From positions 1 to 26,313 of the IMG/VR virus record IMGVR_UViG_3300044641_002038: 26,313 bases of DNA. One strand, given 5' to 3'. The translations under genes and the position numbers were made by a program. The DNA is from a virus. The notes beneath the pieces were generated by a model. That model worked only from the letters and a program-made list of their open reading frames with translations, was not told the DNA's origin and ran no database searches. This document shows positions 19,925 to 26,313 of this stretch, piece after piece; positions within the stretch are counted from its first letter, which is position 1; every line of letters begins with the position of its first letter.

Positions 19925-20056
19925 ATGTCCAAACTGCCCTACAACATCGAAGGCCCGTACACGCGCACCAGGCGCCTGACCACCTTCCAAAAAATATGGA
20001 TAACGCTTGTCGTTGCCGTATTCGCCGCCATCGCCGTGATGGCCCTTTCCAACTAA
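19925..20056 (+). CDS. Small one-TM protein, 43 aa
   Basis: ATG 19925 has GAAAGGAACGCACC upstream. The basic N-terminus (PYTRTRRLTTFQK) is followed by one membrane segment (IWITLVVAVFAAIAVMAL), so the N-terminus should lie in the cytoplasm. Function unknown; probably an inner-membrane peptide. Confidence 0.65.
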   Translation: MSKLPYNIEGPYTRTRRLTTFQKIWITLVVAVFAAIAVMALSN

Positions 20057-20069
20057 CCAGGAACAACAA

Positions 20070-20672
20070 ATGGAACCCATGACTTTCGGCAAAATCGCAT
20101 CGGCGCTGGTCAAGGCGCAAAAAGCATTTGGCCCCGCCCTGAAGACATCCAGCAACCCGCATTTTCGTTCGCGTTATGCCGACCTGTCGGCATGCGTTGA
20201 AGCCGTCATCGACGCGCTCAACGACAACGGCATCGCCATGATGCAACGCGTGACGCCATCGGACAACGGCGTGATTGTGGAAACCGTGCTGATTCACGAA
20301 TCGGGCGAAACGATCACCAACGGCCAGCTGCACGTTCCGGCCACCAAACACGATGCCCAGGGCTACGGCTCCGCGCTGACGTATGCCCGCCGTTACAGCC
20401 TCATGGCCGCTTGCGGGATAGCCCCTGAAGATGATGACGGCAACGCCGCCAGCAGGCGCCCGACCGCACCAACCGCACCAGCTGTGCCCACGCCTGACAT
20501 CACCGATTTCCTGTCGGCCATCCAAGCCAGCGCCAACAGCGACGAATTGGCCCGCGTCTACAAAGAAGCATTCGACGCATGCCAAGGCAACCAGGCGCTG
20601 CAAGCCAAAGTGATGGCCGCAAAAAAAGCCCGCGTTGATCGCGCCAAAAAGGAAAAGGCAAATGACAAATAA
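20070..20672 (+). CDS. erf: ERF family single-strand annealing protein, 200 aa
   Basis: ERF proteins anneal complementary single strands during phage recombination. The N-terminal domain has KIASALVKAQKAFGPALKTSSNPHFRSRYADL (about 8-39), and AQGYGSALTYARRYSLMAACGI (96-117) is the family signature. Asp/Glu-rich EDDDGN, then a Pro/Ala/Thr linker, separate it from a C-terminal helical domain (VYKEAFDACQGNQAL) as in P22 Erf (204 aa). It stands upstream of a YqaJ-type exonuclease, making a two-component recombination system. The ribosome binding site (CCAGGAAC) is acceptable. Confidence 0.9.
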   Translation: MEPMTFGKIASALVKAQKAFGPALKTSSNPHFRSRYADLSACVEAVIDALNDNGIAMMQRVTPSDNGVIVETVLIHESGETITNGQLHVPATKHDAQGYGSALTYARRYSLMAACGIAPEDDDGNAASRRPTAPTAPAVPTPDITDFLSAIQASANSDELARVYKEAFDACQGNQALQAKVMAAKKARVDRAKKEKANDK

Positions 20673-20883
20673 ACAAGACATTGATCTTCTTTTTTGTGTC
20701 AACAGCGCAGATTTAGAAGCATTGCAAGATGCTCAGTTCACGCTTGAAGCCATTAAAAATGCAGACCCTGGCACTTACGACGGAATCATCGATCAATCTT
20801 TACGATTGATTAATCAGGCGCTCAACATGAGTTGTACAGATGCAATTGAAAGAATTGCCGATAAATTGGGGGTGGAAGCATGA
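20662..20883 (+). CDS. AT-rich small protein of unknown origin, 73 aa
   Basis: ATG 20662 overlaps the end of erf and has AAGGAAAAGGCAA just upstream. The product (MTNKQDIDLLFCVNSADLEAL, then QFTLEAIKNADPGTYDGIIDQSLRLINQALNMSCTD) is acidic and mainly helical. Its codons are clearly more A/T-rich than those of erf or the exonuclease, so it was probably acquired separately. No function is recognised. Confidence 0.7.
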   Translation: MTNKQDIDLLFCVNSADLEALQDAQFTLEAIKNADPGTYDGIIDQSLRLINQALNMSCTDAIERIADKLGVEA

Positions 20884-21134
20884 AATCTTCACGATTGCGC
20901 GGAAAAGTAAATACAGAACACCCAATGCATAAACTTTGGGAGGCAGCATCAGACATTGTTGGAAGAACAGTTCAGGCTTACAACAACGCCAAAGTACCCG
21001 TGCCGCATGAAATTGCGATTCCTGTATGGGTTGATGGCGATCCTGTCATGAAAATAACTATTGAAATTGGCTCAAAAACCACCGCAAATTACGCCATTTT
21101 TAAAGCGCAAAATAAAGGAGATAAAAATGTCTGA
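20880..21134 (+). CDS. AT-rich small protein, 84 aa
   Basis: Starts at ATG 20880 with a 4-nt overlap (ATGA) on the previous gene and shares its A/T-rich codon use. The product begins MKSSRLRGKVNTEHPMHKLW and contains EIAIPVWVDGDPVMKITIEIG, which looks like two to three beta strands. It overlaps the exonuclease start by 8 nt. Unknown function; the pair is likely a small inserted cassette. Confidence 0.65.
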   Translation: MKSSRLRGKVNTEHPMHKLWEAASDIVGRTVQAYNNAKVPVPHEIAIPVWVDGDPVMKITIEIGSKTTANYAIFKAQNKGDKNV

Positions 21135-21753
21135 AGAAATCGAACAACGAACCGACGAATGGTTTGCCGCCCGCCTGGGCAAAGTCACCGCGTCCAAGGT
21201 GGCCGATGTGATGGCCCGCACAAAGACGGGTTACAGCGCCAGCCGCGAAAACTACATGGCCCAGCTGGTGGTCGAACAAATCACCGGCACCCGCCAGGAA
21301 TCGTTCACCAATAGCGCCATGCAATGGGGCACCGACCAGGAACCATTTGCCCGCGGCGCATATGAAGCGGCCACCGGCAACATGGTCGAAGAAATCGGGT
21401 TTGTGAATCACCCGGCCATTGAAATGGCTGGCGCCTCACCTGACGGCTTGGTCGGCGACGATGGCTGCGTGGAAATCAAATGCCCGAACACGGCCACCAT
21501 GATTGAAACGCTGCTGACCGGCACCATCCCGCAAAAGTATTTCGCGCAAATGCAGTTTCAAATGGCTTGCACTGGCCGCGCCTGGTGCGATTACGTGGTG
21601 TTCGACCCGCGCATGCCCGCCAAGGCCCAGCTGTTCATCAAACGTGTTCCGCGTGACGATACGTTCATTGCTGACATGGAAGCGGAAATTAAAAAGTTCC
21701 TGGCCGAAACCGCGGTCAAGGTCGATCAACTGAAACAAATCATTGGGGAATAA
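21127..21753 (+). CDS. YqaJ/lambda-type exonuclease, 208 aa
   Basis: A 5'-3' exonuclease that exposes single strands for the ERF protein. The YqaJ family motifs are present: QRTDEWFAARLGKVTAS (7-23), WGTDQEPFAR (67-76, Glu72), AGASPDGLVGDDGCVEIKCP (101-120, with Asp106, Glu116 and Lys118 as the PD-(D/E)xK core), and a late QMQFQMACTGRAWCDYVVF. Length matches lambda Exo (226). The start (ATG 21127) has AAAGGAG 7 nt upstream, so a longer reading into the AT-rich region is unlikely. Confidence 0.93.
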   Translation: MSEEIEQRTDEWFAARLGKVTASKVADVMARTKTGYSASRENYMAQLVVEQITGTRQESFTNSAMQWGTDQEPFARGAYEAATGNMVEEIGFVNHPAIEMAGASPDGLVGDDGCVEIKCPNTATMIETLLTGTIPQKYFAQMQFQMACTGRAWCDYVVFDPRMPAKAQLFIKRVPRDDTFIADMEAEIKKFLAETAVKVDQLKQIIGE

Positions 21754-21756
21754 ATC

Positions 21757-22032
21757 ATGTCGAAAATTACTAAAGAAATCACCGCCATCACCGGCAACTA
21801 CACCAATGCCCAGGGCCAGCAGAAAAACCGCTACCAGCGCATCGGCTCAATCATTGAAACGAAGAATGGCCCCATGCTGAAACTCGACGTCATCCCGCTG
21901 AAGGAAGGCGGCTGGGACGGCTGGGCTTACATCAACGAACCCCGCGAACGCGACGAACAGCCCCAGCGGTCGCGCCAGGCCCCGCAAAACAGCGGGTTTG
22001 ATGACATGGACAACGATCTGCCGAACTTCTAA
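21757..22032 (+). CDS. Small SSB-like protein, 91 aa
   Basis: Three to four predicted strands (ITAITGNYTNAQG, RYQRIGSIIE, MLKLDVIPL, GWDGWAYIN) resemble a minimal OB-type fold, followed by a flexible Arg/Gln-rich tail. The last ten residues (DDMDNDLPNF) match the acidic tip of bacterial SSB (consensus DDDIPF), which binds partner proteins. It lies 3 nt after the exonuclease. Together with ERF and the exonuclease it would give a full recombination set: resection, annealing, strand protection. The OB fold is inferred, not proved. Confidence 0.65.
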   Translation: MSKITKEITAITGNYTNAQGQQKNRYQRIGSIIETKNGPMLKLDVIPLKEGGWDGWAYINEPRERDEQPQRSRQAPQNSGFDDMDNDLPNF

Positions 22033-22041
22033 GGGGGCATC

Positions 22042-22191
22042 ATGGGTCACATCATTGGCTGGCTTTGCTTCTTTGCCTGGTTGACCCACATCTTCACCTG
22101 CTTCGCGCAGGGATTGTGGGGGTTCCTGTTGGCTGGCGCGATTTTCTTCCCCATCGGAATCCTGCATGGGTTCTATGTTTGGATTAGTTAG
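22042..22191 (+). CDS. Small two-TM protein, 49 aa
   Basis: GGGGG precedes ATG 22042. Two hydrophobic segments (HIIGWLCFFAWLTHIFTCF and GLWGFLLAGAIFFPIGIL) leave a short loop. The 'THIFxC' and 'GAIFFPIGIxHG' pattern is a common small membrane protein in Burkholderiales prophages near recombination genes. Function unknown. Confidence 0.7.
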   Translation: MGHIIGWLCFFAWLTHIFTCFAQGLWGFLLAGAIFFPIGILHGFYVWIS

Positions 22192-22200
22192 GGGGACGCC

Positions 22201-22722
22201 ATGCAACTGGATTTTTTTGGCGACGAAGGGAAGTATTTAGACCAGCTGAAAAAGAACTGGCGCGACACCATCGAAGGGGACGGCGGGCATTGCCCGTGCT
22301 GCGGCAAGTGGGGAAAAATCTCGCCGTTCCCAATGACGGAAATCATGGCCCTGGGGCTGCTGTGGCTGTCCAGGGCGACCGCTGATGCTGATGGGTGGGT
22401 GGATGTACCTAACACGGCCCCGCGCTGGATGCTGCGCGGGAAAACCTACACCACCATGCACCGCTGGGGTTTGATTGAAAAGGCCGACCGGCATGAAGAC
22501 CAGACCAAAAAGTCCGACGGGCTGTGGCGCGTGACCGCAAAGGGGCTGCACTTCCTATGCGGCACCACCAGCATCCCCAAAAAGGTCTTCATCTACAACA
22601 ACACAATCGAAGGCTGGTCGGATGAAACCGTTTATTTCCGCGACTGCTTTGGCAAGCATTTCGACTATGAAGCGGTGATGGCCGAAAACTTCAACATCAA
22701 CGCAATCAAAGTCGGGACGTAA
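22201..22722 (+). CDS. Conserved phage protein with CxxC, winged-helix-like, 173 aa
   Basis: Near residue 31 HCPCCGKWG gives a CxxC site. The middle (MALGLLWLSRATADADGWVDV, then PRWMLRGKTYTTMHRWGLIEKAD, DGLWRVTAKGLHFLCG) has the shape of a winged helix with a late wing. The closing part (VFIYNNTIEGWSDETVYFRDCFG) is typical of this prophage family in Burkholderiales. It may bind DNA, but no function is established. It ends 1 nt before the oppositely oriented endolysin gene, with no visible terminator between them. Confidence 0.75.
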   Translation: MQLDFFGDEGKYLDQLKKNWRDTIEGDGGHCPCCGKWGKISPFPMTEIMALGLLWLSRATADADGWVDVPNTAPRWMLRGKTYTTMHRWGLIEKADRHEDQTKKSDGLWRVTAKGLHFLCGTTSIPKKVFIYNNTIEGWSDETVYFRDCFGKHFDYEAVMAENFNINAIKVGT

Positions 22723-22723
22723 A

Positions 22724-23062
22724 TTACACGTTCCGTTCGAAATGCGGGCAGTCGACCAGGCTTTTGAAATTGCCGCCCCATCGGTTCTTGGGGTGTAGGC
22801 TTTCCCAATATGCCCCCAGGGGCGCAATCGTGGCCTTGTCCCAAACGATGGCGCCGTCCTTAAAGAAATTCAGGTCAATCGCGCATCGCTTCAGGTGAAT
22901 GCTGTTCATGGTCTTTGACCGGCCAGCCTTGAAATGAATGGCTTGCTGTTCAGGTGTGCGGGCCAGTTCGCCGCCCGTGACCATAAAGCCCTGTTCGGTG
23001 GCATACTGGATCAGCTTGCATGCGTCCAAGAGGAATGCGGCTTGCTCTTTTGAAAGGCTCAT
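22724..23062 (-). CDS. M15-type peptidase endolysin, 112 aa
   Basis: Zn-peptidase of the VanY/L-Ala-D-Glu peptidase group that cuts cell-wall stem peptides. SIHLKRCAIDLNF (54-66) carries His56 and Asp63, Glu87 lies in LGAYWESL, and DCPHFE (104-109) carries His107: the complete metal-binding set. Size (112 aa) is slightly short compared with T5 endolysin (137), and no signal peptide is seen, so a holin must release it. The holin gene directly upstream supports this. Confidence 0.9.
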   Translation of the reverse strand: MSLSKEQAAFLLDACKLIQYATEQGFMVTGGELARTPEQQAIHFKAGRSKTMNSIHLKRCAIDLNFFKDGAIVWDKATIAPLGAYWESLHPKNRWGGNFKSLVDCPHFERNV

Positions 23063-23583
23063 TTGTCTTTCCCCTTATTCCGCATTTCCATGACCTTTTC
23101 GACGGTGCGCCCGCCGAAGTACGCGGTCATCACCAGCATGCCCCACTGGCCCAGCAGGGTCACGTAGGCTTCGGCAACCCTGTACCCGCCGCCATCCAGC
23201 AAGGCAAACAAGGTGTAAGCCCCCAACAGGTAAATCAGCGTCATGGGCCGGATGTTCTTTGACAGCCAGGAATCCGAAGTCATGTCGGCTTTCCAGCGGT
23301 CGCTGATGTTGTTTTCCTGGTTGGCTTGCGCGGCCAGCAGCGCGGCCAGTTCTTCCTGCTCTAGCCTGGCTTTTTCAATGCCCAATTCGATCAGGCGTTC
23401 TTCGTGTTCAAACTGAAGACGCCGCAACGTCACCACTTCTTCGGGGCTGGGGTTATCAGAAATCTTGATGCCCAGCTTTTCTTCAACAACTTGTTTGCCT
23501 TTGGCCTGGATGGCGCTTGCCAGCAAGCCCAAACCGTTTTCAGCAAGTGTGCCCAGCAAAGCGCCGACGATTGGAATCATCAT
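23059..23583 (-). CDS. 3-TM holin (GTA_holin_3TM type), 174 aa
   Basis: The N-terminal segment (PIVGALLGTLAENGLGLLASAIQ) is hydrophobic, a coiled-coil stretch follows (RLQFEHEERLIELGIEKARLEQEELAALLAAQ), and two more hydrophobic segments close the protein (SWLSKNIRPMTLIYLLGAYTLFALL and LLGQWGMLVMTAYFGGRTVEK). The 'SWLSKNIRPMTLIYL' and 'YFGGRTVEK' pieces are hallmarks of the 3-TM holin family. It forms pores for endolysin export and overlaps the endolysin gene by 4 nt. Confidence 0.88.
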   Translation of the reverse strand: MMIPIVGALLGTLAENGLGLLASAIQAKGKQVVEEKLGIKISDNPSPEEVVTLRRLQFEHEERLIELGIEKARLEQEELAALLAAQANQENNISDRWKADMTSDSWLSKNIRPMTLIYLLGAYTLFALLDGGGYRVAEAYVTLLGQWGMLVMTAYFGGRTVEKVMEMRNKGKDK

Positions 23584-23987
23584 TCCCCCCTTTTGGTTGT
23601 AAACGATTCATCGCCTTTTTTGACCACAACCTTGTCGCCCTCAACAGAAACCGACATTGGGTCACGATCAGCCATGCGATCCAGGCGCTCGATCAATTGC
23701 TTCATGACTTCAAATTCTGGCTTGTCTTGCTTGGGCGTTGCACCGGCAATTCCGTTCAACATTGAAATCAACGCGACCAATGCAGAACCCAGCAGCCCCA
23801 TGACGGCGGCAATTTTGCCTTCCTCAAGAAACAGCGAAGCCCCCACGCCAATCACCACAATCAGCGTGATGTAGAACAACCCTTGTCGGCCAATCGCTTT
23901 GCCCGCCACCTCTTTTGCTGTGGTTTGCGCTTCGATTTTTTCGATTTCAATTTTTGCCAGCAATGCAGCTTTTTCGTGTTCTTCCAT
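23580..23987 (-). CDS. Two-TM lysis-associated membrane protein, 135 aa
   Basis: After a charged helix (EKAALLAKIEIEKIEAQTTAKEV) come two membrane segments (GLFYITLIVVIGVGASLFL and IAAVMGLLGSALVALISML), then a basic/acidic C-terminal part (KQLIERLDRMADRD, VSVEGDKVVVKKGD). ATG 23987 has AGGGG nearby. Located between the coiled-coil/TM gene and the holin, it likely helps lysis, as a second holin, antiholin or spanin-like part. No definite family recognised. Confidence 0.7.
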   Translation of the reverse strand: MEEHEKAALLAKIEIEKIEAQTTAKEVAGKAIGRQGLFYITLIVVIGVGASLFLEEGKIAAVMGLLGSALVALISMLNGIAGATPKQDKPEFEVMKQLIERLDRMADRDPMSVSVEGDKVVVKKGDESFTTKRGE

Positions 23988-23995
23988 CTCGCCCC

Positions 23996-24220
23996 TCACT
24001 TATGAAAATAGCTGGAAAAAAAACCAATAGCGGATGAAATGGCCGACACCAGCGCCATGCCAGCCCAAAACCCACCGCGCCCCTGGTTGGCAAGGGCCAC
24101 CAGGTTTTCGATATGGCGCTCCATCTTGTCCATCTTGGCCTCCATCTGGTCGAAGCGGCGCTCGTAGTCTTCAACCTTTTGCCAGAGAACGCCGTATTTC
24201 ACTGGATCAATTTCAGCCAT
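23996..24220 (-). CDS. Coiled-coil/one-TM small protein, 74 aa
   Basis: A long heptad stretch (LWQKVEDYERRFDQMEAKMDKMERHIENLV) is followed by a hydrophobic segment (FWAGMALVSAISSAIGFFSSYF), ending in His-Lys. This layout is like XhlA-type and other small lysis-cassette proteins. Its place at the head of the lysis genes agrees. The stop overlaps the region where the next gene begins. Role (anchoring or holin assistance) is inferred. Confidence 0.7.
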   Translation of the reverse strand: MAEIDPVKYGVLWQKVEDYERRFDQMEAKMDKMERHIENLVALANQGRGGFWAGMALVSAISSAIGFFSSYFHK

Positions 24221-24221
24221 T

Positions 24222-24965
24222 TCACGCCTTCATCACGTAAGCCAGGGCATAGTACGGCGGCAGGTTGGCGTTGACGCCAGACACACCAGCAGAATTGACG
24301 GTGGTAGAAGTTGCCACCGTAATGCCGGTCGTGGAAACGCCGGTATTTTCGTTCGGCAACGAAGAACCGCCCGTTCTCCCGAAAACAGAACCACCAGAAA
24401 CACTTGCCAACGGAACGGTGTGTGAGTGTCCCGGATCAGTAACAGAGGAAGTCGACGAAGCGGTGTGCGTGTGACTAACCACAATCGCATCAGTGGAACC
24501 GCCAGTTTGCGAAACGGAATAAGTGGAACCGGCGCCGACAATAAATCGGTCGCGCAAATCGGGGGTTCCATTGCTGCCGTCGCAAAGATACCAGCCCGTC
24601 GGGACAGACCCGATAGAACCATACCAAAGCGAAATCATGCCCGCGGGGATGGTGGTTCCCACCGCGGTTTGAACGCCGACAATTCCGTAAATGTTGTCGT
24701 AGGTTCCAATGGTCACGCCGCTGGAATCCTTCAGGACAAACTTATAAAAATACCCGTAGGTCAACCAAATTTCGGTGGCGCTGCGACCGCTGGAATCCAA
24801 CACGATGGGGTTGGCATTGGCAATCGTGCCGTTGATGTCGGTGTAAGTCGCAAGGGGGGTGCTGGAACCAGCCTGGTAGACATACAGCAGACCACCATTC
24901 AGCGGAATGCCGTTGTTGTCGAAAAACTGCTGGGCATTCCCAATTGGTGAAAGGTTGACGCTCAT
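24222..24965 (-). CDS. Tail fibre with collar domain, 247 aa
   Basis: The N-terminal part (LSPIGNAQQFFDNNGIPLNGGLLYVYQAGSSTPLATYTD, NPIVLDSSGR, EIWLTYGYFYKFVLKDSSG) is a conserved attachment domain of podovirus fibres. Residues ~103-150 (TTIPAGMISLWYGSIGSVPTGWYLCDGSNGTPDLRDRFIVG) are the phage tail-collar domain. A His-rich region (SHTHTASSTSS, PGHSHTV) and an ending LPPYYALAYVMKA complete it. GAGGAAACC precedes the ATG. A second collar-type fibre sits at 16-600; they differ in N-terminal part, so they probably have different attachment sites. Confidence 0.85.
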   Translation of the reverse strand: MSVNLSPIGNAQQFFDNNGIPLNGGLLYVYQAGSSTPLATYTDINGTIANANPIVLDSSGRSATEIWLTYGYFYKFVLKDSSGVTIGTYDNIYGIVGVQTAVGTTIPAGMISLWYGSIGSVPTGWYLCDGSNGTPDLRDRFIVGAGSTYSVSQTGGSTDAIVVSHTHTASSTSSVTDPGHSHTVPLASVSGGSVFGRTGGSSLPNENTGVSTTGITVATSTTVNSAGVSGVNANLPPYYALAYVMKA

Positions 24966-24985
24966 ATGGGTTTCCTCATTTCAAT

Positions 24986-26313
24986 TTATTGTTGGCCTTT
25001 TTTGCTGATGTCTTGCAGCGTAGACCCAGCGCCAGGCTCCAGTGCCCGCTTGACTTCGGCACGCTCTCGGGCGCCCTGGATGACGCGCCGCCCTTCGCTG
25101 CCCAGCGGGTAACCGATGGTCTTCAGGCCAATGACGTTTCCAGCCGTTTCCAGCCCGCCAGCGGCCTTGTTCGCCAGATACCCCACCAGCGTATTGCTGT
25201 TGTTCACAAACGCGCCACGGGGCTGGAATTGCGTGTAATTCGCCACGTTGCCCAGCGTCTTCAGCTGCAAACTGGTTTCTGGGTCAAAAATCGCCCCGAA
25301 ATTGTTGACATCATCCAGGCGTTTGATTGCCTTGTTGTAGTTGGCCTGGCTGAAGTTTCCTTTGCCGTCCACAATGCCAGCGCGGTCGGACAGCCAATTG
25401 ATGGTTCCAGCCTTGATGTGCTGATGCGCGGGGCTGTCGCGGCCCAGCGTTTGAATCATCGTGTTGATGTTTTTGTTGTGACCGCCAATGACGTATTTGT
25501 CGAAATACTTGTCGGCGGGCACAGTCTCATCAACCGCGGCTTTGTATGCGGGGTCTTTTCTCAGCGCCTCAAATCGTTCACGCGCCAGTGACCGGGCTTT
25601 ATCGGCCAGGGGCTTCAATGCAGCGGCTTGGCCTTGAATCGGCAGCTGCTCCATCGCATCGCGCACAATGCTTGCCGCGGTGGCCGCGTTGCCATCACCG
25701 GTGCGCTCGGCCTTGCGGATTTCTGCCGCCAGGTTGGTTCGCATGGCTTCGAACTGCTCAAACGTCATCGGCTCACCAGCCTTGAATCGCTCCAATTGCG
25801 ACCTGATGCTGGGCGACAGAAATTCTGTCTTCAGTTTTTTTGCCAGCATCGTGTCGGCGGTTCGTGCAATTGCCGCGCCGTCTACCGGGAATGACCCGCC
25901 GTTGGCGTCTTCCAGGGCCTTGTAGGCCGCGCTGATGGCTCCGCTTCGCTCACTGTCCAGGGTTCGGTACGCATCAATGATGGCCTGGCTGGAATCAATG
26001 GTCTTGGGCGCGTAAACGTCCGGCGCGGCGCGTTCACGAATGGCGGGCACGTTGTCCACCAGCGCCTGGTTTTGCTGCTGGAATCGGTAAGCAAACTCGG
26101 GGTTTCTGCCCCGCAAATTCTGCTCGTTCGAAATTTTCACCAGGTCACCGGTGGCCTGGCCTTCGGTCAGCCGTACCGGAACAGGCAAAGAATCGCCTTC
26201 CAGGTGGCGCAACACCACAGGCGTGTTCACCTTATCCAGCGGCATGTTGGAATACAGCTGCTGGAATTCAGGCGTGGCCCCGGTCAGGGCCTGTTGAATG
26301 ATGGTGGCATCAG
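24986..26313 (-). CDS. Ejection/internal virion protein, 5' truncated
   Basis: The frame is open to the right edge: in-frame codons before the first visible ATG (26245) read DATIIQQALTGATPEFQQLY, so the true start lies beyond the window. The visible part has repeated helices (DSSQAIIDAYRTLDSERSGAISAAYKAL, MTFEQFEAMRTNLAAEIRKAERTGDGNAATAASIVRDAM) and a Gly/Ala-rich, slightly amphipathic C-terminal region (VGYLANKAAGGLETAGNVIG). Large, helical, Ala-rich proteins at the end of the structural cluster and before fibres are usually DNA-ejection proteins. The role is inferred from features and place. Confidence 0.7.
   Translation of the reverse strand, partial: DATIIQQALTGATPEFQQLYSNMPLDKVNTPVVLRHLEGDSLPVPVRLTEGQATGDLVKISNEQNLRGRNPEFAYRFQQQNQALVDNVPAIRERAAPDVYAPKTIDSSQAIIDAYRTLDSERSGAISAAYKALEDANGGSFPVDGAAIARTADTMLAKKLKTEFLSPSIRSQLERFKAGEPMTFEQFEAMRTNLAAEIRKAERTGDGNAATAASIVRDAMEQLPIQGQAAALKPLADKARSLARERFEALRKDPAYKAAVDETVPADKYFDKYVIGGHNKNINTMIQTLGRDSPAHQHIKAGTINWLSDRAGIVDGKGNFSQANYNKAIKRLDDVNNFGAIFDPETSLQLKTLGNVANYTQFQPRGAFVNNSNTLVGYLANKAAGGLETAGNVIGLKTIGYPLGSEGRRVIQGARERAEVKRALEPGAGSTLQDISKKGQQ

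Noticed and set aside
19806-20702. 298-aa minus-strand frame over small genes and erf
   Set aside because: Erf is a clear family member on the other strand, and this frame has a Gly/Arg/Cys-rich shadow composition.
16-24965. Diversity-generating retroelement, since two fibre genes resemble phage receptor-binding proteins
   Set aside because: No reverse transcriptase gene and no A-mutated template copy of either fibre end was seen.
1-26313. CRISPR array, tRNA genes or insertion sequences
   Set aside because: No regularly spaced repeats, cloverleaf-like stretches in gaps, or transposase-like proteins were found. The genes are so densely packed that no gap exceeds about 160 bases.

Overview
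The window is part of a tailed-phage genome (or prophage) that most likely infects a betaproteobacterium of the order Burkholderiales. The head proteins are of P22/podovirus type: a 736-aa P22-like portal, a P22-like coat, a scaffold, a TerS/TerL pair and collagen- and collar-type fibres. The host guess rests on several small proteins typical of Burkholderiales prophages (16305-16975, 22042-22722) and is an inference. No integrase and no cI-type repressor is visible, so the lifestyle is open. The window starts just as one late gene begins (about position 13) and ends inside an ejection-type virion protein. Both edges therefore lie in the same leftward late region, as expected for a circular or circularly permuted genome.

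Right to left on the minus strand, a lambda-like early-right operon starts at promoter P_R (18348-18383). It encodes Cro (52 aa), a DUF1376 replication protein, a P-like partner, several small proteins, a VRR-NUC nuclease, a tiny membrane protein, NinB and an HNH/NinG-like nuclease. It ends at a strong terminator (14761-14788). The late operon follows: DUF5856 ferritin-like protein, small proteins, a zeta-like P-loop kinase, a Cys4 protein, a GroES-like co-chaperonin, small basic proteins, TerS, TerL, portal, scaffold, coat and a decoration-like protein. A second terminator (4679-4707) separates these from fibre and appendage genes running to the left edge.

On the plus strand, 18506-22722 is the early-left equivalent. 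It holds many tiny genes, then a recombination set: ERF annealing protein, YqaJ/lambda-type exonuclease, and a small protein with an SSB-like acidic tail. Two AT-rich genes (20662-21134) sit between ERF and exonuclease. This operon converges on the leftward block 22724-26313: ejection protein, collar fibre, coiled-coil/TM protein, membrane protein, 3-TM holin and M15 endolysin.

The least expected signal is regulatory. Four promoters (P_R and three rightward) share a sigma70 layout in which an ATG lies exactly 7 nt after the -10 box, at the predicted transcription start. Five GTTAAGC-N2-GCTTAAC-like sites occur in and around them, four overlapping a -10 or spacer. The three rightward transcripts start with AUGCC(C/G) and can form a 5'-terminal hairpin with one compensatory base-pair change. 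Cro itself appears to be made from a leaderless mRNA. Other notable items are a zeta-like kinase whose motif order looks permuted and a GroES homologue lacking the roof hairpin.
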